Position numbers and translations under genes: made by a program. Positions 49,601 through 61,600 of a stretch of DNA of 64,000 nucleotides are shown piece after piece. The notes below the pieces were generated by a model, which did not search any database, was not told where the DNA came from, and saw only the letters and a program-made list of their open reading frames with translations. This DNA comes from Saturnia japonica (taxonomy: Eukaryota; Arthropoda; Insecta; Lepidoptera; Saturniidae): positions 21,013,590 to 21,077,589 of the forward strand of contig CM065308.1 in the NCBI GenBank assembly GCA_033032175.1. The letters run 5' to 3'. Within the stretch, counting starts at the first letter, position 1, and each line of letters begins with the position of its first letter.

Positions 49601-52600
49601 AGCGACATGAAATTGATTAGGCGCTGGTGTTCGGCTTCTAGCTGCCTAAATCTAACTACTAATTCCTCGTATTGGATATCGGCCATCGCGGTGGCGGTTT
49701 GGAGGACGGGGGAGTGAATTTAAACACCTCCCTGTCTGGAGGGCAGGGGGGTACGCCAAATGAGTTTAACGGGCTATCCGAGCCCGGAGCAATGTGACCT
49801 GTGTGTCGAGGTGCAATGACGCACAGGAAAAGGACCTAATGTTTCCCTAGGGGAGTTCCTAGCAGTCTCGTGGCAGAGGACGCAGGCCGGTATAAACCGT
49901 GGCTCCGCCCACACAACCACGAGAATGGATGGTAAGGATAGGACGGGTTGGGTAGGAGACACCTGGGGTTTAATATGCAAAAAGGCAAAGGCTAAGATTC
50001 CCAGGCCCGTCCGAGTTATCGTTCACCTCAGAAGGAGGTAACCGGAGAGCGCTCGGGTCACGCCCCGTTCGTCTTCGTTAACACCGCTAGGTATCTGACG
50101 AACGACCACTAAAACGTTGATTTGCGTGTCTTTTGAAACAAGATTCGCACTGAAAAGCGCGTTTGTTGTCGTACTGAGAAGTACGGTTTTTCGTGTGCAC
50201 CGAAGTGCTACACGAAATGTGCGAGCGAGACGGCGCCATGCGCGCAACGAGTACCTAGATATTCGCTACACAACAATAACACCGTCTTCACTACAGAACG
50301 CGGTATGAAAAGCTTAAAAAACTAGCTTAAAACCGTGTGCTTTGAACCGGCAGGCCTAGGACCCGGTCCATGGATCAAAGCAAACAATTTGTACACTAGT
50401 TCAAGCAGAGCGCGAAATTCAGATAGCGATCGAGAGCGCGAGCGGACACGTCCGTTCACACCAACGGTCGAAATCGGAATCAATGATTTTCCGAATCAAT
50501 CTTTCCCCCGACGTTGTAGTCGGGTTCTTGTATATATACTCAACGATAGAGTTAATTTCTATAGCGCGATGTAGGATAGTAGGATGCGTCTTATGTGGTT
50601 CGTTAGATATCGCTATGTGTCGCTACGTAGTTGTGTCGATGCGTTGATGCGTCAGTTGTGGCGAGAGATGTCTCTACATAGGTGATTGTTAAATGTCTTC
50701 TTTTCAAGAACTTTGTTTAGCGTCGTTGTGATTTGAAAGTCGATGAAACGAAAAAGCGAAAGCCACTGTAAAAAGATTACCACGCAATAATGAATTTTAT
50801 TACCTTAAAAAATACACGAAACAAAAACTATTTTGACAACACTTATGACATTCTGTTACTGATTGATATTGTGTTATGTTACGATGGAAATTTCAAATGT
50901 GCATTAATTGAAAATTATATTATGAATAATTATTGTGAGAACTTCTATGTGAATTTTCATAAACTTTGAATTAGTGTCTATTAGATCATTTTCTGAATTA
51001 AAAAAAAAACAGATGTGAAGGTTTCACTTCTACCACGTGTGAATAGCACACATAATTATTTTTTTTAGCTTTCCACTCTCGCCTATGATTAGTACGTACA
51101 TCAAAGACTCCATTATGAATGATCATTCATTTTCGTAATTTGATACAAATTATCACTCCAAAGTGAAATAACTCGATTATGTAAATCATTCATTATCGCT
51201 ACCTCTAGTTGAAACTATTTTACAGTGTTGACCATAGCCAAATAACCAGAAGGATGGGTTGACACCAGAAAATCCCTAATCCACAGATAATCAGATAAAA
51301 CAAATTTGAAATCTTAACATCAGTTTTAACACTTACTTCTTAAGCGGAACGACAACCATGATGGTTGACGAGAAAAAATGAGTTATGCGTTTCGACGACC
51401 ATTTCGGTCTTTTCACAGTTGCTTGTCTTTGGACGCTTAGTGTAGTCATACTAATATTACTATCCCTTTCAAACATATTTATTATTAAAGCTAAAGACCA
51501 GGACAAAATGTTTAAGCCAAAATAAAACGTCATACAGACGCCACTATATTATTTATATTCGTAGTTCAGTCCGTTGCTAACCGCTGGAAGTGGCGAGTGA
51601 TTGTTGTTTTAAAATTGATTATTTCGGTGTTTGTGTTTGTTTTTGTGCGGAAAAATATTACAAAGAAATGAATAGGTATGTACTAAATCATTGTAAGATA
51701 ATACATTTCAAATTTGAGAAGTTTTTAGTTCATTTTTCGGCAAATTCCCACACCAAGTCGAGTTGTAACCTAAAATTTTTTCGAGTTTTTTTAATAAATT
51801 TAATAAAGTAGCTACATTGACAGTAGGAATATGATTAATATCTATAGTATAACTAATCAATAACGTAATAAAAGTGTCAATTCGTTGCATTCTTTCCCTA
51901 TTTCACAAAAAACATTCATTTTTAACGGTCGAAAAGCACTTGACGCTTGTTCAACGGTTCTGTCAAACATATGATGGCGATCGTGTTGGGCAAGATGGAA
52001 ACGACTTTCAAGTTAATAATTATTGTTGATATTTTGTGATTGTTTTTTTTTTATTCTTATTTTTAATGCTAATAATATCTGATATCACTATTAATTTAAA
52101 TGTATTTTATTATAAATAAAAGACTTACAAGTTCGTAATTATTGTTGATATTGTATATTTCTTGTAAAAGTGTTATCTATACTTTTCCTACTCGCCGGCA
52201 AGTTTAGGTATGTAAACCAAGTGCATTTCGGCAAAAAATGTGAACGTTTAGCGTCGATTTATGAAATGTTCTTGGAAGATAACGTGGTATTATACAGGGT
52301 ATTAGTAGACCGCTCCCGAAAATGAAGACAGACGATAGTACTAATGACACCTTTGATGATGGGATGGAAAAAAAATTGATCCTGATAAAAAAATCATATT
52401 ATTTAAACTTTTTATTTGCATTAATTACGCTCCATCGTGTTAGTACAGCTAAATGAAACGATAATTTCATAAAAAATACATTACTTTACTACAAAAAAAA
52501 ACCAGTAATGAAACACAAAATCAAAAACAGCTGATGCTCGGATCAACGAACGCCCGGGCGCAGCGTCAATCTTGCGCTGCACGCAACTAACAATCAAATA

Positions 52601-55600
52601 AATACTTATTTACAACATAAAGTACAAGAATTCTATTTTAAATTCATTCTGATAGATTAATTAATTGTCGATCATAATTGCAAATAGTTTCTTCAACTAT
52701 TACATTATTCTGTACCATTTCATTTTTAATTTCTTGTACAAAATTGTAAATTTTTTAATTGTGTACGTGATAATCCAATTAGGTTAATTTAATATTCTAA
52801 TATCATTTTTGTAGTAGCGAGCTTCTTGTTACGTCAGGGTACAATTGATTGTATAAATGTATAAAAAAAAATTGAATTATAACTTCTAAATTCCATATGA
52901 AGACTAGTCAGTAGGGATAACTAAACTTATGAAATAATAGTCGTGAATGTAGGTATAACGGTTTATCGATCTGCGGAAAAGATCAAAGTGCCGCTTTCGA
53001 CGCTAACGAGGGGCTACTGCAAGGAGGCGGCCCGCGGCGCTTTATTTCTTTTGGCGGGGTTGATTATTAAGTTTAGTATTTTTAGTTCTTGAGACAGTTA
53101 CACTTTGACTTTCATTTCATGTACGCGTGCGTGGGCGACAGATATTCGTTCAATCGTATTGTTAACTAAGTTCTTGTCATTATTTTATTGTTACGTTTTT
53201 TGTTTCTTTTTATGATTGTGTTGATTTTATGAGAGTTTTGTTTTAATAATGCCTAACGCATACGTTTATACTAGTGTTCGTGAATACGGTAGCATGTTAA
53301 TGAATAATGTGCCTTGGAGAAGCTCGCGGGAATGCTTCGCGTGCATTACGAATTTACCGAGAGAGATTCCCGACATCTGGACATCCGACTGACTCTCGCC
53401 TGATAACAGCAGCTATTCAGCGAGTGTTGGAAAATCGGTCCACTGCCCCAGTAGCGACAGGAGGTGAAAGTCAAGTGGCTATTCAGTTCGAGGAGAGCAT
53501 TTTTGATGTCGTTCGCTGAAATCCGAACTTAGTTAAACGAGGTATTGCTAAATTGTTAAGGCTTCGAGATGTAACAAGTGTGTTATACTGGACAGTTTCC
53601 AAGGTGTTAAAGCGTAAACGAATGTGCCCATAAAAAGTGCACAAAGTGCAAACTTGGTATCCGGTGAGAACGATCACTGGCGAGTTTTTTACCATTGGAT
53701 AAGACCCGCAACAAAGTGTGCCTGGTTTCATTGAACACGTGATCTGGACGGACGAGTAGACATTTACAGGAAACGGTCTGTGGAACCGAAGAAATACACA
53801 CGTTTATTCCGAGGTGAACCCGCACGCTGTTCTACAAACCAGGCACCAAACCCGATGGTCGGTTAACGTATGGGTAGGTTTATTTAAGGATCGCATACTA
53901 GAACCAATGATTCTGCCACAGCAACTTGACGGACAGCGATATTTAAACCTCATAAATGAACAGTCGGAGGACATTTTAGACGATTTATCATTAGCTGAAT
54001 ATCGCCGAAAATGGTTTCAGCATGATGGTGCACCCCCACATCCTCAGATTCGTCCGTGAGCGCTTCACTGAGCTATTTGATGATCACTGGATCGGCAGAC
54101 TAGGACCATACTCTTGGCCACCTCTGTCACCCGATCTGACACCGTTAGTCTTCTTTCTGTAGGGGTATGTGAGAGAATGTGCTTTTAATCGTAAGTGTGT
54201 TAGTGCCAACGAAATGCACCAAAGGACCGTGGATGTTTTCGACAAACTACGTGCGGACTGGGTCGAGGACTCCACGATGATGTCTGCATGAGGATACGCA
54301 ACGCCGAGCCCAAATCTGCCTCGAAATGAATGGGGCACAATTTGAGCCGCATCTCATAAGACCATGGAAGCTTTAGATCGGTAAGCTGTTTCATACCTAC
54401 ATTTTTTATAAATAACTTAGTACTGAACTGATATGAATAGGTACTTAACTGAATACATCAGAATAATAAACATTCTTACACGATGGATTTAAAAAACATG
54501 GCTCAATGCTTGTTAAAATTTTATTTAAGTATTTTTTTCATTCGCGGGGAATCGAACCCGTTACTTTTTTAATTCAACCGGAGAATTCGAATGAAAGTGG
54601 CCAGGTAGACACTAGCACAGTGGCAAAGTAGATAAGTTAGGTATTTAGACAATATTGTAAATAAGTATTTGTGCGATCGTCAGCTGCGGGCCGCGCAAGA
54701 ATGGCACCGCGCCACGCTCGCGCTGGACAGACGCCGCGACGCGCCGCGCCTGCGCGTTATTTGACCCGAGCAATCAGCTGTATTTAATTTGGTGTTCATT
54801 GCTGGTTTTTTTTAGTCAAGTATTGTATTTTTTTGTAAAGTTCTCGTTTCATTAAGTTGTACTAACATGATGGAGCGTAAATAATGCTAATAAAAAGTTT
54901 CAATAATATGATTTTTTTTTAATCAGGATCAATTTTTTTCCGTCCCATCATCAAAGGTGTCATTAGTACTATCGTCTGTCTTCATTTTCGGGAGCGGTCT
55001 ACTAATACCCTGTATTTTATAATTATGTTAGTGAATTTAATCTAAATTGAAAATAAAAAGTTTGTTTCACAAAATAATGAGTAGAACTTACTCTAAACTG
55101 GTAATGTTCGATCATACCTTTTTTCTATAGATTTTAACGTCTTTGTTTATGTTGCTTGTAAATAAAAAACTATAAACTTTTACAGTGCTAAGCTTTTATG
55201 AGCCATTGTTTATGAACCCGACTTTAAAATAAACACTTGACAAAGGGCTTCCGACCGTCGTTGTTCTCGGAATTTAATTTTAAACCTTTGTTTATTTTAC
55301 TGCGCTCGACCTTGGGGTCCCTTGAGAGTGTTATCTTTCGAATGTAATAATATAAAAAATTGCTACGAGAGGTGCAGGCATTTAATTTTATGTTATAGTT
55401 ATAGTATTTGTAATGTTAATAAAATAAATATTTCTGACATTAATTTTTTTTATTTTTTAAATTATTGGATTTTTTTTATGCAATCCTAACAAATATTCTC
55501 ATATCTTATTTTTAGTGTAGGTTTACAAAATAAATGAAACACATATTAGTTTAAATTGTTTATTTATCAGATAATTCAGTTCATAGAGAATAGACAAACT

Positions 55601-58600
55601 ATAGTTTTATATAGGTACTAAACAAAATTATTGCTAAATAATTTAATTACTCCATGCCCGCGAACTTTAGCGTTTCGCGGGAGCCCCCTGTGGCGCTTAA
55701 CCCTTTTTTTTTCAAAATGGCGCGTGCCGCCTAAACAGTTTGTAGAAATATTTATAAAATTAAATTTCATTGCTTTTTAACGGACTTTAAAAAAGGAAGG
55801 ACGTTATCAATTCGAATGTATATTTATATATATTTTCTATGGATTTCCAGCCATAACTTCATTGTTTATGAACCGATTTTGATGATTCTTTTTTTGTTGG
55901 AAAGGGGATACCTCAAGGTTTGTCCCATTTTAATTTCCTTGACATTTGACCGTCGAACTTGAAGATACCCAAGTATCTTCTTAAAATTATTTAAATTGGT
56001 TTTCTTTTCTGTTAGTTTGGTAATGGAGCTAGGAGATTTTTTTTATAATTTTTAGTGGGTGATAAACGCATGATTTTTGGTTTACTACATAAATAGCATT
56101 TTTCTTCGCTATTTTAGCGTTTTGAACGTAGAGAAATAACTAAAAGAATTTAAAATATAACTTTTATACCACGAACAGAAAGAGCGATAATCGACACACA
56201 AAATATATGAAGAACAAAAGACTGCTATGGACTTTGTGTCTCTATCACTGGAACCGATTTTTTGATGCATAAAGCGTTACAATGTTCAAATTGGTGAAGG
56301 TCGACAGTACTTTGTCGTGGTTTTTTCAAACGAAAATAAATGACATTGAACAGAGCTATATACGTGTATACAATAGTAAATTTTGAGGAAACGATTTAAT
56401 GACAACATTACTACTCTGAAATGTTTCTGTCTCACATCCGGTTACACGGTCTGTGTGTCTATTTCCCTCTCAGACAACTGTTTGGGCTAAATACATTGTT
56501 ACATAATTTGCGATTGCTAATACGTCTAGGTATGTATAACAGCCAATTCGTTATTAACTCATCCGGCAAGTTTATACTTTGAAAAAATTTAAGATCATTT
56601 ATAAATATTATATAGGACAATTATTAACAAAAAAGAAATCCAACTCCAATGATTTTCCAAGAGTTCCGTGGTGTATCTTCGACGCTGAATGTCCAGTGCC
56701 AATGAAATTAAAATAAAGAGCATCCTTTGTAACGAACAAAGAATCATACAAATCGGTTCATAAACAATGAAGTTATGGCTGAACATTCATAAAAATTATA
56801 TACATTCCAATTGATAACCTTCTTTTTTTGAAGTCTGTTAAAAAGAAACTATAAACATTTACTTCTAAATTATTTTTATAATACCAAGAGACCTGGTCTT
56901 TTTAGTAACACTGAAAAATTAAACTGAGCGTGATGGTACGCATAATACAATCGAGAAACAACGAAGATAACCAAAAAATCTGCAGTCAATTTTTTTTTTT
57001 TTTAGAACTGAATTCACTGTTAGCCTTAGGGGCCCTATCCAAAAACAGAGCTGCTGCGGCTTTTACAGCTTCACCGGGCTTGTTCTGCAGTCCATTACCG
57101 GTCGTCGTTATCATGCCGCCCGCAAGGCCTGAAAGCCTCTCGATGGTTGGACACACTCCCTTGATCTTGAAACGGGACGACGCAAAAGAGTGTCACTGAA
57201 GAACTTATCACCATGTGTATGGTAGGAGTGGTACATCACCGTACCACCACGCTTAATATTGGATATACACTGACTCATCCACTATTTGAATTTGTAGTGG
57301 CCGCTCTAGACTCGCGCTATGAAGTCGTGGCGAGAATTCACACCGTAAACTCCGCGCGACACGAACTTCTCTCCAGATTCACAATATTCACAGTCGGGTT
57401 CACTCACTGGTACTAAATGGACGTAACTTCAGCTGCTGCGTCTTTGAATCTATGTGCACTGGCTTTTTATAATCATCTGCTTAATAAAGATACAAAAAAA
57501 AAACAACGAAAGACAAAGAAAAATAAAATTGTTAATAATGTGTATACATAGCAACAGAATGAGTTAATTATGTTTTAGACTTGTTTATTTTTAACATGAT
57601 ATACCTAAACCTACCGTCAAATCTGGCGATATTATCATAAATATTGAATAATTTAAACATTTCATAGAATTATTACAATACGGTTTTAGTTTTTTAGCAT
57701 AAAACTTTTATAACGTATCTAACTGCGACGCCGTGAATATGGATAAGTGTTCATGCTGTTCGCATTATGTGTCCGCGAACCCTTTGACGCAGACACAAAA
57801 AATCGAACTCGGAACGGAAACCGAGGCGTGAACAAGCTTGAACCTCGTGCACAGGCCCTTTTAAGGATGTTCACGGCATGAGTCTGGAGCGGTCAAAACA
57901 TTTAGTATGTATTGATGGTCGTGTTCAACCATCCAGTAATTTACACTAGGTTTCGATTATTGCACCTCGCACGAGGATTTTCATATATTTTGGAGAAATA
58001 TTTTTAAATACTTATAGGTTTAAATAAAAATATGTTTTAGTCTTGCGAGAAAAAAGTACAGCCTGGTATATCAAAACTAACTTGGACGTCAACTGTGGCT
58101 GACGCTTACATAGCTGATTGTGTAACACAAATCGGAGAAGTAAGTTAAATAATTATCAACCATCAATTACATTAAATCAAGTAGGTACTAAATAATAATA
58201 ATCGAAATTTTGTATTTTCATTTAGCTTCAAGATTTTCTCACTACATACAAAAATTGTAACCTGAATTTAGTTAAAATTATGGAAAAAATATGCGATACT
58301 CCGCTTGTTGAATTTGATATCTATAATGTCTTTGATATAAAAGATCTAAGAAAAAACATACGAGCGATGGAAGCTGAAGCTGCGGAAAAAATATTAGAGA
58401 TGTATAAAGAAATTGTAACATATATCATTATTGTGTATGAGGGCTTTGAACCGTATATCGCACAGGTAACTGCTGTTAGGTTACATTGTTATAAAGTAAC
58501 CAATAATTGTCTATTTATTAATACGTGAAGGAAAAGCTTTCGGTAGCTTTTTAAGCGTATTGCGTGCACGGAAGACTTTGAGATTTGGCATGGTTAAAGT

Positions 58601-61600
58601 TTATATAGAGAAGGAGTGCAGAAAGCTAAAATTAATCTATAATATGTGCTACTATAAATAAATGAATACTGCGAATCCTAAACGACCAGTGCCATTGAAC
58701 TTAGACCCCTCAAAATAATGACATTGTCACTCAATGAAAAGTGAGAGCAAGTGATGTAATATTCTGTGTTTAAATGTCAAACAGAAAATAGTTTATGATT
58801 AAAAAGTCGCTGGTCGAATTTCGAACTTAGGGTGATCGCTAGTCCGCTAGTATAAAATAATTAATTACCATGACAAAGGTATGTGAGAACGTATGATTCT
58901 AAATCAATGTTGAATAGGTTCCAGGATCTTCAATCATAATACTAACTTGCCATTTAATTTGTTTTATTGTTAAAATAAAATATTTCATATTTTTATCAAG
59001 GTACAAAGTTAACCTTAAATTTAATATGACGGTTATCGATAGTATGATTTCTGTTCACCACGAAAAGTTATTAATTTAAAAATTCAAATTATTTTTCTTG
59101 TTCAATTTAAGATGGCTGAGTATTGGGTGAAATATGTTAGAAGATTTGATCGTTTATTGGAAGATGCAATGAAGCTCGCCATTAAATCGACGATGCAAAA
59201 CGTCTATAAATGTATACATGGTGATGGTAAGAACCATGAAGCTAATACATTCATATTTAGCCTAGTTATGTTGTTGTACAACTAATCGTGCAAATAGTCA
59301 TCTTACACTCCTGCTTACGTTCAAATACCTTAAAAGTGTATAGAGACTTCAAACTCATCTTTACGGCCAGCTCTATGTGCGCGTGACCTAGTAAACATGC
59401 AGTTTTTATTTGTATGATAGGGAGGTACATTGACAGCGATGCGGCAGTCGTCTTTCGATCAACACATGTTTTTATCACTTTGTTCTACGGGTACAGTCGA
59501 TAATAAAAATGTCAGGTTCCTCACGGAGAAAATGTTACGCCCAACAAGTAGTTGTGCTTTATAATGCATCGTATCACATGATCAAAACAAAACGCTAAAT
59601 TCTTATTAAAAACAAACTTGTTTAGCAATTGGTATCAGAAAAAATACTCATCAGTATGGTACTTACAAAAATTATTCGTCTACCACCATATCATCTTAAA
59701 ACCTATAGAAAATATGTGAGGAATTTAAAATTAATAACGTTGAATAGGATTGAAAGGAAATAATAAATTAATTGAAAGTTCATTATTTGGTATTTCTAGT
59801 GGTAGTGATACGGAATAATATTATTATGTTAATATTGATGCATTTACCCAATTGAGTTGATGATTTATTTTCAATTTGAAGAAAAAAGATGTAAAAAATT
59901 TGACAAATTAATATATGTAAAGTAGCTAAGAGAATTAATTATCTTGTGTACTTGACTGTACGTCTTGACACGCATTCGTAGTCATTATTATCTATACACG
60001 CTTTACGCGCACATAGGGCCGCACGCATAAATGATTTGAACGGCTCTTACCTTAAATTCAATCAGAGAAAGCATTTTTATAATACAGTCCAATTTGAGCA
60101 TCTTTTAAAAAATAAATTGTTTCATACAGGCACAATGGCCCCATCGCCTTTAATCAAAATGAATCTTTATTTATCCGGAACGGACATTATTTTTATTCCT
60201 GCCAAACATGAGCTCGTAGATACATTTACGACAATTCTCGATGAAATCGTTCATATATTGAGCACAGTTCCTCGTTTATTCGAAAAATTCGCATTACCTG
60301 CTGGAGGGCTAAAACGATTTTTTGAAGTTTTACAAACTGACGTTGATTGCAACAAGCTTCAATCCTTGGTAGATGCTGGTATGAAAGTTTCTTTAATACA
60401 ATGAAAGCAATACTTAATATTTTTCCGTTTATTTTCTATATTTTTTTGAAGGTATTCAGGCCTATGAATTAAACTGATTACTGTCTCTTAATTCTCCCAT
60501 TTACTCATTTACTCATTTACTTTGTCTTTCTTGTTTCCAGAGATTGAATACAACATAAATCTGTTATACGAGCATATTCATATGTGGGACCCTTACATGC
60601 ATATTTGGAAAGTTCATAAGGATAGTTTTCTAGCTAAATACGGTGAAGAAGGGCACACAGCTGCTGAATTTGACGCTCTAATTATTAACTACAGTGATTT
60701 AGCGAACACTGTACAAATACAAGAAACTGTGAATGAGGTCTGTAATTTTTTAAAGAAATTTAACTGATATGCCAAATTAGAACAGAAAAAAGCTAATGAA
60801 TATTCTTGCACTGAAATAGATACACTTCATAACGCTCAACTCGGCTGAATTGAAGAAATCAATAATAGCACACTGCCTTGTTTGGCAAATCAAGTTGGGT
60901 GATCTACTGCGTAATATAACCGAAGCTGATATTGATAAAGTGTATGCTTATGTAGAACGTAGTAGCGAAGAAGCAATGACGGTATGTCTAATTCAAGCAT
61001 ATGCTACTTTTCTTATGTTATTAAAATATAAAAAAATATTTATTTTGTAGATGCCAGCCGATTTGAAAGAGTTAGCATCGTCTATAGCTACGTATGAACG
61101 CTTAATTTCAGATTTGAGCAGTTTTGAGAAAACTTTTCCACCCATAACGGATCAAATGGTGACTTTAGGTACGCTTGTTATTTTTAAAACCTTTTATTGC
61201 AAGAGAGTGAATCAGCCAAATCATATGGGAAATATAAAATTAAAAGCTTTATTAATAACTAGCAGAGCTCGTGAATCAGCAGCACCGCAAAAGTGGCCCA
61301 TAAAAAAAAAAAATGGTTTTGCATCCATTTCGGAAATTACACACCGATGATAGACAAAAATCAAACATTTAGGTTTATTAAACGCAAGTTTGGGTTTTCT
61401 TAACGTGTAGATAATCACAAGTGTTTAAAAAAGCCTTTACTATGAAATAACAAACAAATACTTCAATTTTATTTATTTGTATAGATAGTGACATAAAACA
61501 CACTTCATCAACAGTTTAACACCAATTCCTTAGAAAATCTAGTATGGAATTTTTTTTTTCAACGTTGTTTAGGTAGTCTTGCTTATGTTGATAATATTTT

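Larger units (their letters stand above)
39096..58040 (+). other. Dynein intron 11, 18.9 kb, hosting a nested gene
   Basis: Donor ACT|GTGAGT at 39096 and acceptor TATGTTTTAG at 58040. Exon 11 ends and exon 12 begins in phase 0, and the joined protein (LLFKPLIT-SCEKKVQPGISKL) aligns with DNAH2 without a gap, so no exon is missing. The intron holds the antisense SPRTN gene and the mobile elements listed separately. The stretches 50600-52290 and 57430-58040 show nothing I can support. Confidence 0.85.

Noticed and set aside
51333..51890. Short open frames near 51333-51890 as a second nested gene
   Set aside because: No homology, no splice partners, and composition equals the surrounding intron.
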